Source: Alphaproteobacteria bacterium HGW-Alphaproteobacteria-1 (lineage in GTDB: Bacteria > Pseudomonadota > Alphaproteobacteria > Rhodobacterales > Rhodobacteraceae). Taken from it: a stretch of 64,000 bases of DNA. Positions 45,686 to 54,645 of this stretch are shown here, in pieces. The translations under genes and the position numbers were made by a program. A model generated the notes under the pieces. The model was not told the origin of the DNA, ran no database searches, and was given only the letters and a program-made list of their open reading frames with translations. Within the stretch, counting starts at the first letter, position 1. Each line of letters starts with the position of its first letter. The stretch spans positions 1-64,000 of the forward strand of contig PHEQ01000007.1 of assembly GCA_002842985.1 (NCBI GenBank). The letters are read 5' to 3'.

Positions 45686-45893
45686 GCTTCCGGCACCCTG
45701 CACAAGGCTTGAGTAATGGGCCTTGCACAGGGCACCGGAGAGAGAAGCGGCGCTGGAGAGCCGCTATTCTGCTGACGAGAAGGGACAAATTTCGTCAGGT
45801 TCCGTGAGTGGCGCGAAAATTCGCTCGATCACTGTCCGGCATCTGGAACGATCGGTCAAATAACAACACCGTGCGCACCGTGTGATCGGCGGC

Positions 45894-46807
<914 letters not shown>

Positions 46808-46811
<4 letters not shown>

Positions 46812-47197
46812 GCGGCCTCCAGAATGGCTTGCCACCGCTCTGCTTCCTCGGGCGAGAGCCGGAGACGTATGCGCGGTGCCGTGTAATCGGGCAGGTCGAG
46901 CGTGAGGCCGGTTCTGACCCGCCGCACCCGGGCGTCGGCAAGGGCGCGCGCCGTGGTATCGGCCCCCATTGTCCAGACCACGCCGTGCCCGCGCGCCGTC
47001 TCGATCAGCGCGGCGCTGCGCGCGCGGCAGAGCATTACGCGCACGGGCGGATCATCGGGATATTCGCGCCGCCACGCACGTCGCGCCGCCGCGTCATCGG
47101 GGATCGCGGCGGGGTTCGACAGGCCCAGCAGGTGCAGCAAAAGTGCGATCCCCGCGATCCCCCCGATGACCAATGGTAAAAGGATGCTGAGCGGCAT
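46808..47197 (-). CDS. Small membrane-anchored hypothetical protein
   Basis: A 129-residue protein with one N-terminal hydrophobic helix (PLSILLPLVIGGIAGIALLL). A soluble part follows (EYPDDPPVRVMLCRARSAAL, then ETARGHGVVWTMGADTTARA) that ends LSPEEAERWQAILEAA. I do not recognise the family. It is co-translated with the sterol-desaturase-family gene through an ATGA overlap, so it may support that enzyme. Confidence 0.65.
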
Positions 47198-47278
47198 TGC
47201 TCCCCTCCGTGCGGCGGATTAAGCCAAGCAGCGGCGGCCTTTGTCAAAGGTGGCGTTGCGTCACATGCACCGCGCCGC

Positions 47279-48502
47279 TCAGTCGCCGCCGCGCGTGGCC
47301 ACGAGGTCGAACGAGATTGCTACCTCGAAGCCGAGCGATCCGGGGTCCTGCGTGCCCATGCCGATGGCGAAATCGCGCCGGTCCACGGTCAGGCCGCCCT
47401 CGGCGCGCGCCGTGCCGTCCTCGATCGTGAGGGTGAAGGGCATCTCGACCGGCACGCTCTGCCCCTTGATGGTCAAGGTGCCGCGCGCCACATGCCCTTC
47501 GCCATCGTCCGCCGCCACCAGATCGGCGGCAAAGGTGGCGTTGGGGTATTCGTCAGCGTTGAAGAACTCCTTGCCCATGGCCTGCGACGTGACCGAACCG
47601 AGCGTGAGCGAGGGGATTGCCACCACCACCTCGACCGAGCCGTGACGCCCCTCGGCATCGGGGGTCTCGGCATAGGTGATGGCGGCGGTCCAGTCGGCGA
47701 AACCGCCGGTGACCTCCGATCCCATCTGGCGCACACGGATTTGCAGGCTACCCTCCTGCACGGACCAGTCCGATTGCACGGCGGCCAGCCGCTCGTCGCT
47801 TGCGCCTGCGCGCGTCTCGAACCAGCCCAGCCCCGCCGCGCCAGCCAGCACCGCGCCCCAGAGCGCCAGCGCCGTCACGACAGCGGCGACATGCCCCGGT
47901 TGGCGCATCGTGGGCTGGCCCGGCGTGACACCGGGCAGCATCCGGCGCAGCGTCGCGTCGCCGTCGAGCACATGATGCTTGAGCGCGCCCGCGACATGTG
48001 CGGCCAGTGCGCCGGCCAGCGTCAGCACGAAAACAAGATGCAGCGTGCCGGTCAGATCGGCCAGCCAAACGGATTTCGGCACGAAAGGCAGGTCCTGTCC
48101 GAACGGCCACCAGATAGGTGCGAATCCCGTGGTCGCGGCGTGATGCACCCAGCCCGAGAGCGGCACCAGAACGAGTGAGCCGTAAAGCAGCCAATGCACC
48201 GTCTCCGCCGCCCATGCCTCCAGCGGCCGATCACCGTTCAACAGCCCCGGCTTGGGTTGCGACAGCGCCCAGAGGATGCGCGCCAGCGCAACGAAGAACA
48301 CCGCGACCCCGGTCGTCTTGTGGATCGAAAAGAGCAGCGCCGCGCGCGCGATGAGCGCATCGCTGCCGGTCGCCTGCGCCTCTTGTGCGATCTCGGCGGC
48401 GAGCCAGCCAAGCGGCAGGTTGGCAAGGATCAGAAGCGCGGTAAGCCAATGAAAAATCTTGGTAACAGCGCCGTAGGTAGTGGCGGAATTGGTCAGCGGC
48501 AT
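47279..48502 (-). CDS. Cytochrome b561-YceI fusion protein
   Basis: A 407-residue fusion. Residues about 1-230 are a four-helix cytochrome b561 domain (KIFHWLTALLILANLPLGWL, FSIHKTTGVAVFFVALARIL, HWLLYGSLVLVPLSGWVHHA, LHLVFVLTLAGALAAHVAGA) with in-membrane His for two haems. After a fifth helix comes a periplasmic YceI lipocalin-like domain (SDWSVQEGSLQIRVRQMGSE, then ADWTAAITYAE, MGKEFFNADEYPNATFAADL). YceI domains bind polyisoprenoids such as quinones, so the fusion suggests quinone handling at the periplasmic face. Divergent from fabD. Confidence 0.9.
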   Translation of the reverse strand: MPLTNSATTYGAVTKIFHWLTALLILANLPLGWLAAEIAQEAQATGSDALIARAALLFSIHKTTGVAVFFVALARILWALSQPKPGLLNGDRPLEAWAAETVHWLLYGSLVLVPLSGWVHHAATTGFAPIWWPFGQDLPFVPKSVWLADLTGTLHLVFVLTLAGALAAHVAGALKHHVLDGDATLRRMLPGVTPGQPTMRQPGHVAAVVTALALWGAVLAGAAGLGWFETRAGASDERLAAVQSDWSVQEGSLQIRVRQMGSEVTGGFADWTAAITYAETPDAEGRHGSVEVVVAIPSLTLGSVTSQAMGKEFFNADEYPNATFAADLVAADDGEGHVARGTLTIKGQSVPVEMPFTLTIEDGTARAEGGLTVDRRDFAIGMGTQDPGSLGFEVAISFDLVATRGGD

Positions 48503-48658
48503 CGCGCGCTCTCCTTGGACTTACGCGGCGCAATGTAACCGGAACGCGCCGCGCGTCCATCGCCCGATCCGCACATGTCCCGTGCGCGCACGAGGAAACC
48601 GCGTTGCCTTGGGCCGCGCGGCGATGTATCGGAAGGCGTTTTTCGCGGGAGGGACCAG

Positions 48659-49597
48659 ATGAGCCGGGCATTCGTTTTTCCGGGACAGGGCGCGCAGGTG
48701 ATCGGCATGGGCGCGGATCTCGCCGTCGCCTATCCGGCGGCGCGGGCCGTGTTCGACGAGGTGGACGACGCACTTGGAGAAAAACTGTCGGCGCTGATCT
48801 GGGAGGGCGCGCAGGAGGCGCTGACCCTGACCGAAAACGCACAGCCCGCCCTCATGGCCACCTCGCTTGCCGCGCTGCGCGCGCTAGAGGCCGAGGGCGC
48901 GGGCATCGGTGCCGCCCGCTTTGTCGCCGGTCACTCGCTTGGCGAATATTCCGCGCTGGCCGCTGCGGGCGCGCTGAGCGTGGCTGATTGCGCACGCCTG
49001 CTGCGCATCCGCGGTCGCGCCATGCAAGAGGCGGTGCCGGTTGGAGTGGGCGCGATGGCGGCTCTTCTCGGCCTCGATTTCGAGACCGTCCGCGCAGTGG
49101 CCGAAGAGGCCGCGCAGGGCGAGGTCTGTCAGGCCGCCAATGACAACGATCCCGCGCAGGTCGTGGTCTCGGGTCACAAGGCGGCCGTCGAGCGCGCGGT
49201 CGAGATCGCCAAGGCCCGAGGCGCGAAACGTGCGGTGATCCTGCCGGTGAGCGCGCCGTTTCACTGCGCGCTGATGCAGCCCGCCGCAGAGGTCATGGCG
49301 CAGGCGCTCGACGATGTTGCGATCGTGGCCCCCCGCGTGCCGCTTGTCGCCAATGTGCGGGCCAGCGCGGTCAGCGATCCGGCGGAAATCCGCGCGCTGC
49401 TGATCGAGCAGGTCACCGGCGCTGTGCGCTGGCGCGAGTCGGTGCAATACATGAGCGGCGAGGGTGTCACGGAGATCTGGGAGATCGGTGCGGGCAAGGC
49501 GCTTTCGGGCATGGTCCGGCGCATCGACCGCGATATCGCCTGCCGCGCCATCGGCACGGCGGCAGAGGTTCAGGAGGCCGCAGCGGCGCTCGGCTGA
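48659..49597 (+). CDS. fabD: Malonyl-CoA:ACP transacylase
   Basis: A 312-residue enzyme that moves malonyl from CoA to ACP. It has FVFPGQGAQVIGMG, the active Ser93 in GHSLGEYSA, the catalytic His in SAPFHCALM and NDNDPAQVVVSG. ATG 48659 comes after GGGAG. It is the first gene of a fatty-acid cluster followed 29 nt later by fabG. Confidence 0.96.
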   Translation: MSRAFVFPGQGAQVIGMGADLAVAYPAARAVFDEVDDALGEKLSALIWEGAQEALTLTENAQPALMATSLAALRALEAEGAGIGAARFVAGHSLGEYSALAAAGALSVADCARLLRIRGRAMQEAVPVGVGAMAALLGLDFETVRAVAEEAAQGEVCQAANDNDPAQVVVSGHKAAVERAVEIAKARGAKRAVILPVSAPFHCALMQPAAEVMAQALDDVAIVAPRVPLVANVRASAVSDPAEIRALLIEQVTGAVRWRESVQYMSGEGVTEIWEIGAGKALSGMVRRIDRDIACRAIGTAAEVQEAAAALG

Positions 49598-49626
49598 GCA
49601 ACGCGGGGCAGTAAAACGAGGGAATC

Positions 49627-50364
49627 ATGTTCGATCTGACGGGAAAATCCGCGCTTGTCACCGGCGCGTCGGGCGGTATCGGAGCGGCCATCGCGCGCGC
49701 GTTGCATGGGGCCGGGGCCACGGTGGGGTTGTCGGGCACACGGGTCGCGCCTCTTGAGGACCTGGCGGGTGAGCTGGGCAGTCGCGCCCATGTGCTGCCC
49801 TGCAACCTGGGCGAGGCCGAGGCGGTCGAGGCCCTGCCCAAAGAGGCCATCGCCGCCATGGGCAGCCTTGATATTCTGGTGAACAACGCAGGCATCACGC
49901 GCGATCAGCTCTTCATGCGGATGTCGGATGCCGACTGGAGCGATGTGCTCAACGTCAACCTGACCTCGGCGATGCGGCTGTGCCGCGCCGCCGTGCGGCC
50001 GATGATGAAGGCCCGCTGGGGGCGCATCGTCAATGTAGGCTCGATCGTGGGCTCGATCGGCAATCCGGGTCAGGTGAACTATGCGGCCGCCAAGGCAGGG
50101 CTGGTGGGCCTGACGAAATCCATCGCCCACGAGGTCGCCTCACGCGGGATCACCGCAAATGTGGTGGCCCCCGGCTTTATCGCCACGCCGATGACCGACA
50201 AGCTCAACGATGAGCAAAAGGCTGCGCTCTTTGCCAAGATCCCCGCCGGGCGCATGGGCACACCCGAAGAGGTAGCCGCGGCCGCGCTCTATCTTGCCAG
50301 CCCCGAGGCGGGCTATGTGACGGGTGCCGTGCTGCATGTGAACGGCGGTCTGGCGATGCTCTGA
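49627..50364 (+). CDS. fabG: 3-oxoacyl-ACP reductase
   Basis: A 245-residue short-chain dehydrogenase for the first reduction of fatty-acid elongation. It has the NADP-binding [19 protein letters not shown], the Ser in [23 protein letters not shown] with catalytic Tyr/Lys and NGGLAML at the end. The [13 protein letters not shown] spacer is a bit short; length is normal. It lies between fabD and acpP. Confidence 0.96.
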   Translation: MFDLTGKSALVTGASGGIGAAIARALHGAGATVGLSGTRVAPLEDLAGELGSRAHVLPCNLGEAEAVEALPKEAIAAMGSLDILVNNAGITRDQLFMRMSDADWSDVLNVNLTSAMRLCRAAVRPMMKARWGRIVNVGSIVGSIGNPGQVNYAAAKAGLVGLTKSIAHEVASRGITANVVAPGFIATPMTDKLNDEQKAALFAKIPAGRMGTPEEVAAAALYLASPEAGYVTGAVLHVNGGLAML

Positions 50365-50403
50365 AGGGGCCAATTCGGCCGCGATCCGACCGAGTGAAAG
50401 CAT

Positions 50404-50431
50404 TTGCCATTGCCATTCTCTGTGCTATAGG
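50404..50431 (+). promoter_or_regulatory. Probable acpP promoter
   Basis: TTGCCA (50404-50409), a 16-nt spacer and TATAGG (50426-50431) resemble a housekeeping promoter. It sits in the 227-nt gap between fabG and acpP and would give a leader of about 155 nt. acpP often has its own strong promoter. Confidence 0.5.
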
Positions 50432-50591
50432 CCACGGCAGCTTTGACCGGAGGGGCGCGGTTTTCTTCGGTGGCCTGTGCGGATCAGGCAGGCAACGGCC
50501 ACCCGCGACGGGCACCATCCATAGCCGCTTGCCCGCGAGGGCGGAGGCAGACCACAGGGCAGATCGCCCGCGACAATATGAGGAACGAGAC

Positions 50592-50825
50592 ATGAGCGAT
50601 ATCGCTGACCGCGTGAAGAAGATCGTGGTGGAACATCTGGGCGTCGAGGAAGACAAGGTTGTGGACAAGGCCTCGTTCATCGACGATCTGGGCGCCGACA
50701 GCCTCGACACGGTTGAACTGGTGATGGCGTTCGAGGAAGAGTTCGGGATCGAGATCCCCGACGACGCCGCCGACACCATCCAGACGGTCGGCGACGCGGT
50801 GAAATTCATCACCGAAGCCTCCTGA
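50592..50825 (+). CDS. acpP: Acyl carrier protein
   Basis: A 77-residue acidic four-helix protein. The phosphopantetheine is attached at Ser37 in [11 protein letters not shown]. It carries growing acyl chains in fatty acid synthesis. Length, acidity and the [20 protein letters not shown] helix are canonical. An intrinsic terminator follows. Confidence 0.98.
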   Translation: MSDIADRVKKIVVEHLGVEEDKVVDKASFIDDLGADSLDTVELVMAFEEEFGIEIPDDAADTIQTVGDAVKFITEAS

Positions 50826-50850
50826 TCCTCGTCTCCTGACGATGATGAAA

Positions 50851-50875
50851 AGGCCCCGCCCCGGCGGGGTCTTTT
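50851..50875 (+). terminator. Intrinsic terminator after acpP
   Basis: AGGCCCCG and CGGGGTCT pair across a 6-nt loop and are followed by TTT. It starts 26 nt past the acpP stop codon. Confidence 0.85.
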
Positions 50876-50883
50876 GCGTTTCG

Positions 50884-50945
50884 GGGCGGGTGGGGGGCGC
50901 TGCCCCCGCCGCGCCTGTGGCGCGACTCCCCCGGAGTATTTTGCG
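50884..50945. repeat. REP-like palindromic intergenic repeat
   Basis: GGGGGCGCTGCCCCC, then CGCGCCTGTGGCGCG and CTCCCCCGGAGTATTTT form nested palindromes right after the acpP terminator. Sequences of this look, ending in CCCCCGGAGTATTT, recur in intergenic regions of many Rhodobacterales genomes. Only one copy is seen in this window. The gap 50876-51081 carries nothing else. Confidence 0.6.
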
Positions 50946-51081
50946 AACGATGAAGCCGCACGCGCGCGACGGCGACGGGAATCGTCTCTATCATGCCGAT
51001 TTGGGACCAGACCGCGCGCGCGGGCGCAGGCAAGGATGATCCGTCCGGCGTGCGAGCCGCAAACATCTAGGGAGCGCCCCC

Positions 51082-51825
51082 ATGATCATCTATCCCACAA
51101 TGGAAATTCTCGGCGGCAAATGTGTGAACCTGACGCGCGGGCGGCTCAGCGAGCCGGTGATCTGGCATGTCGATCCGGTCGAGACCGCGCGCGGCTATGC
51201 CCGCGCAGGGGCCGAATGGATGCACCTGACCGATATGGACGGGCTGACCGGGGTCAATGGCAACAACGCGCTGATCGAAGAGATCATCCGTGCTGCGGCC
51301 ATCCCGGTGCAGCTTGGCGGCGGGTTCCGTTCGCGTGACGCCATCGCCCGCTGGATCGACAAGGGGGCGGGGCGCATCGTGGTGGGCACGCTTGCCGTGC
51401 AGGACCCCGAGACGGTGCGGGCGCTGGCGAAATACCATCCCGATCAGATCGTCGTCGCGGTCGATGTCTGGCGAGGCCAACTCATGACCCATGGCTGGCA
51501 GAGCCCGAGCGCGATCTCCGCCGAGGATTTCATCGCGGCTTTCGACGGTGTGCCGCTTGCGGGCATCATCATCACCGATATCGACGCCGATATCGAGGAG
51601 AGCGACGGCAGCCTTGGCCTCATCTCCGGTCTGGCCGCCAAGACGCGCCATCCGGTGATCGCGCGCGGCACGGTGCGCCATGTCGATGACGTGGCACGCC
51701 TGCGTTACATCCCCAATATCGCCGGGGCGATGATCGGGCGCGCGCTCATGGCCCGCGATGTCGATCTGGCCGAGGCGCTGGCCGTGGCGCGCCCCGCCGC
51801 CGAGCCGACGGCGGCGTTTCTCTGA
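51082..51825 (+). CDS. HisA-like TIM-barrel paralogue with altered active site
   Basis: A 247-residue beta/alpha barrel related to HisA/HisF. The family start P-A-I-D-L is PTMEI, so the catalytic Asp8 becomes Glu. The first phosphate site QLGGGFRS is kept and the second acid VVAVDVW is kept. The segment normally reading TDISRDGT is TDIDADIEESDG, and the second phosphate-site SGG is replaced by RGT (IARGTVRH). The protein is therefore probably not the histidine-pathway isomerase, although automatic annotation would say so. It is flanked by acpP and fabF, not by his genes. RBS GGGAG precedes ATG 51082. Substrate unknown. Confidence 0.78.
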   Translation: MIIYPTMEILGGKCVNLTRGRLSEPVIWHVDPVETARGYARAGAEWMHLTDMDGLTGVNGNNALIEEIIRAAAIPVQLGGGFRSRDAIARWIDKGAGRIVVGTLAVQDPETVRALAKYHPDQIVVAVDVWRGQLMTHGWQSPSAISAEDFIAAFDGVPLAGIIITDIDADIEESDGSLGLISGLAAKTRHPVIARGTVRHVDDVARLRYIPNIAGAMIGRALMARDVDLAEALAVARPAAEPTAAFL

Positions 51826-51901
51826 TGGGCGCCGCGTCGCTCTTGCCCCTTTCCATCAAGAAAGGGTATGAGCGGCGGAAGCGAAGCAGGGAAAGGGCAG
51901 C

Positions 51902-53164
51902 ATGATGCGGCGTGTCGTTGTCACGGGGCTGGGTCTTGTGACCCCTCTGGCCGATGGGGTGGAGTTGAGCTGGAGCCGTCTGCTGGCGGGCAAATCCTGC
52001 GGGGGGACAATTACCCGTTTCGATCCGGTGAACGTGGTGACGAAATACGCCTGCGAGATCCCGCTTGGCGATGGTTCGGACGGCACCTTTCTTGCCGACC
52101 GCTACATGGAACCGAAAGAGCGCCGCAAGGTCGATGATTTCATCCTCTACGGTGTGGCCGCCGCACAGCAGGCGGTGGAGGATTCGGGCTGGATGCCCGA
52201 GGACGATGCCGCGCGCGAGCGCACGGGCGTTTTCATCGGCTCGGGGATCGGCGGGCTTCGTTCGATCGAGGAGACCGCCAATCTGGTGCGCGACAAGGGC
52301 GTGCGGCGGGTCTCGCCCTTCTTCATTCCGGGCGCGCTGATCAACCTCATTTCGGGGCAGGTCAGCATCCGGCACGGGTTCAAGGGGCCGAACCATTCGG
52401 TGGTGACCGCCTGTGCCACCGGTGCACATGCCATCGGTGACGCCGCGCGGCTGATCATGTTCGGGGATGCCGATGTGATGGTGGCCGGGGGCGCCGAGGC
52501 CTCGATCTGCGAGCTGGGCATCGCCGGTTTCAACGCCTGCAAGGCGCTCTCGACCAAGCGCGCCGAGACCCCCCATGCCGCGAGCCGCCCCTATGACGCG
52601 GACCGCGACGGCTTTGTGATGGGCGAGGGTGCGGGCGTGGTGGTGCTCGAGGAATACGAGCACGCCAAGGCGCGCGGCGCGAAGATCTATGCCGAGATCC
52701 TGGGCTATGGTCTTTCGGGAGACGCCTTCCACATCACCGCGCCCGCCGAGGACGGCGACGGCGGCTTGCGCGCCATGCGCGCGGCGCTCAGGAATGCCGG
52801 GCTTGAGCCGTCGGCGATCGACTATGTCAACGCGCATGGCACCTCGACCATGGCCGATGTGATCGAGCTGCGCGCGGTCGAGCGGCTGTTGGGCGACCAT
52901 GCGGGAGAGGTCACCATGTCTTCGACCAAATCCTCGACCGGGCACCTGCTGGGCGCTGCGGGGGCGGTCGAGGCGATCTTTTCGATCCTCGCGATCCGCG
53001 ATCAGGTGGCACCGCCGACCATCAACCTCGACAACCCGGCGGTGGAGACGGTCATCGACCTTGCCCCCAACGCCAAGCGCGCGCGCAGGATCGACGTGGC
53101 GCTGTCCAACAGCTTTGGCTTCGGCGGCACCAACGCGGCGCTTCTGATGGGCAAGGTCCGCTGA
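51902..53164 (+). CDS. fabF: 3-oxoacyl-ACP synthase II (FabF)
   Basis: A 420-residue condensing enzyme. The active Cys171 lies in VTACATGAHA. The two His lie in NAHGTSTM and STGHLLGAAG, with FGFGGTNAALL near the C-terminus. It elongates acyl-ACP with malonyl-ACP and sets membrane fluidity. ATG 51902 is followed closely by VVVTGLGLVTPLA. mltG starts on its stop codon (TGATG). Confidence 0.96.
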   Translation: MMRRVVVTGLGLVTPLADGVELSWSRLLAGKSCGGTITRFDPVNVVTKYACEIPLGDGSDGTFLADRYMEPKERRKVDDFILYGVAAAQQAVEDSGWMPEDDAARERTGVFIGSGIGGLRSIEETANLVRDKGVRRVSPFFIPGALINLISGQVSIRHGFKGPNHSVVTACATGAHAIGDAARLIMFGDADVMVAGGAEASICELGIAGFNACKALSTKRAETPHAASRPYDADRDGFVMGEGAGVVVLEEYEHAKARGAKIYAEILGYGLSGDAFHITAPAEDGDGGLRAMRAALRNAGLEPSAIDYVNAHGTSTMADVIELRAVERLLGDHAGEVTMSSTKSSTGHLLGAAGAVEAIFSILAIRDQVAPPTINLDNPAVETVIDLAPNAKRARRIDVALSNSFGFGGTNAALLMGKVR

Positions 53165-54321
53165 TGTGGCGTCACATCGTGTCGAATTTCCTGACGCTGC
53201 TGGTGGTGGTGGTGTTCCTGCTGGGCGGCGCGATCCTCTGGGGGCAGTCGCAATATACCGCCGAAGGCCCGCATGACGAGGCGATCTGCCTGCGCGTGGC
53301 CCCCGGCAGCACCATGCGCCGCGTGTCGCGGCAGCTCGAGGAGGAGGGCGCGGTCTCGAGCGGCGCGATCTTTCGCGTGGGATCCGATTACGGCGAGCGC
53401 AATGACGATCTGAAGGCCGGAAGCTGGCTCATCCCCGAGAGGGCGAGCATGGCCGAGATCACCGATATCATCACGCGCGGCGGCGCGAGCACGTGCGGCA
53501 CCGAGATCGTCTGGCGAATCGGTGTGACCGCCATGGACGTCACCGTGCGCGAGCTTGACCCCGCCACGGGCCGCTTTGTCGAGCGGGCGCGCTTTGATCC
53601 CGCAGGCGACGAGGCCGCGCCGGAGGTGTATGCGACCATGCGTGCGCGCGCCGATACGCGCTATCGCGTGGGCTTTGCCGAGGGGCTGACAAGCTGGCAG
53701 GCGGTCGAGGGATTGAAGGCCGTCGAGGTGCTGAGCGGCGAGGTGGCGGCGATCCCGCCCGAAGGCAGCCTTGCGCCCGACAGCTACGAGATACGTGCGG
53801 GCGATGCGCGCGAGAGCGTTCTGGCGCGGATGGCGGCGGCGCAGGAGGTCATCCTTGCCGCGGCATGGGAGGGGCGTGCCGAGGGCCTGCCGCTCGACAG
53901 TCCCGAGGAGGCGCTGATCCTCGCCTCGATCATCGAAAAGGAAACCGGCGTGCCGGAGGAGCGCGGCCGGGTGGCAAGCGTCTTTGTCAACCGGCTCCGG
54001 CAGGGGATGCGGCTTCAGACCGACCCGACGGTGATCTATGGCGTGACCGACGGACGCGGCGTGCTGGGGCGCGGGCTGCGGCAGAGCGAATTGCGCGGCG
54101 CGACGCCGTGGAACACCTATGTGATCGACGGGCTGCCGCCCACGCCCATTGCCAATCCGGGCCGCGCGAGCATCGAGGCCGCGCTCAACCCGGCGGACAC
54201 CGATTACATCTTCTTCGTGGCCGACGGCAGTGGCGGACATGCCTTTGCCACCACGCTGGACGAGCATAACCGCAACGTCGCCCGCTGGCGGCAGATCGAG
54301 GCGGAGCGCGCCGGGAACTGA
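53164..54321 (+). CDS. mltG: Endolytic transglycosylase MltG
   Basis: A 385-residue bitopic membrane protein with one N-terminal helix (IVSNFLTLLVVVVFLLGGAI). It has the YceG-like periplasmic domain: APGSTMRRVSRQLEEEGAVS, PEGSLAPDSYEIRAGD, the catalytic Glu in ILASIIEKETGVPEERG, and LQTDPTVIYG, YNTY-like WNTYVIDGLPPTPIANPG. It cuts nascent glycan chains and is thought to end their synthesis. fabF and mltG are coupled by a TGATG overlap. Confidence 0.95.
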   Translation: MWRHIVSNFLTLLVVVVFLLGGAILWGQSQYTAEGPHDEAICLRVAPGSTMRRVSRQLEEEGAVSSGAIFRVGSDYGERNDDLKAGSWLIPERASMAEITDIITRGGASTCGTEIVWRIGVTAMDVTVRELDPATGRFVERARFDPAGDEAAPEVYATMRARADTRYRVGFAEGLTSWQAVEGLKAVEVLSGEVAAIPPEGSLAPDSYEIRAGDARESVLARMAAAQEVILAAAWEGRAEGLPLDSPEEALILASIIEKETGVPEERGRVASVFVNRLRQGMRLQTDPTVIYGVTDGRGVLGRGLRQSELRGATPWNTYVIDGLPPTPIANPGRASIEAALNPADTDYIFFVADGSGGHAFATTLDEHNRNVARWRQIEAERAGN

Positions 54322-54384
54322 GCGGCGCGCGGATTGACGGGCCGAAAAGGTGAGTATTTCTGGAACGATGAAGGAGCCGACGCG

Positions 54385-54645
54385 ATGAGGCTGCCCTGTC
54401 CGCTCTGCGGTGCGCGCGATATCCGGGAATTCAGCTATCTGGGCGCGGCGCTGGCGCGGCCCGAGGGCGGCGACTGGGGTCCCGGTTGGGACGATTACCT
54501 GCACAACCGCGACAACCCGGCCGGCGAGACCGACGAGCTTTGGTATCACGGGCAGGGGTGCGGGGCCTGGCTCCGGGTCAGGCGCGACACGGTGAGCCAT
54601 GTTGTCGTTTCGGCGCGGCTTGCGCGCGGGGAGGCGGAGGCATGA
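54385..54645 (+). CDS. soxD: Sarcosine oxidase delta subunit
   Basis: An 86-residue zinc protein. CPLCGARDIREFSYLG carries the Cys pair, and a later YHGQGCGAWLRVRRDT gives another Cys. It is the small structural subunit of heterotetrameric sarcosine oxidase. AAGGAG lies 8-9 nt before ATG 54385. soxA follows with an ATGA overlap. The soxB gene normally just before soxD is missing: mltG lies there instead. Confidence 0.93.
   Translation: MRLPCPLCGARDIREFSYLGAALARPEGGDWGPGWDDYLHNRDNPAGETDELWYHGQGCGAWLRVRRDTVSHVVVSARLARGEAEA

Noticed and set aside
45686-45893. Possible small gene in the gap after the phytoene-synthase-like gene
   Set aside because: The minus-strand frame there is Arg/Cys-rich, has no ribosome binding site and overlaps the 3' end of the sterol-desaturase-family gene in antiphase.
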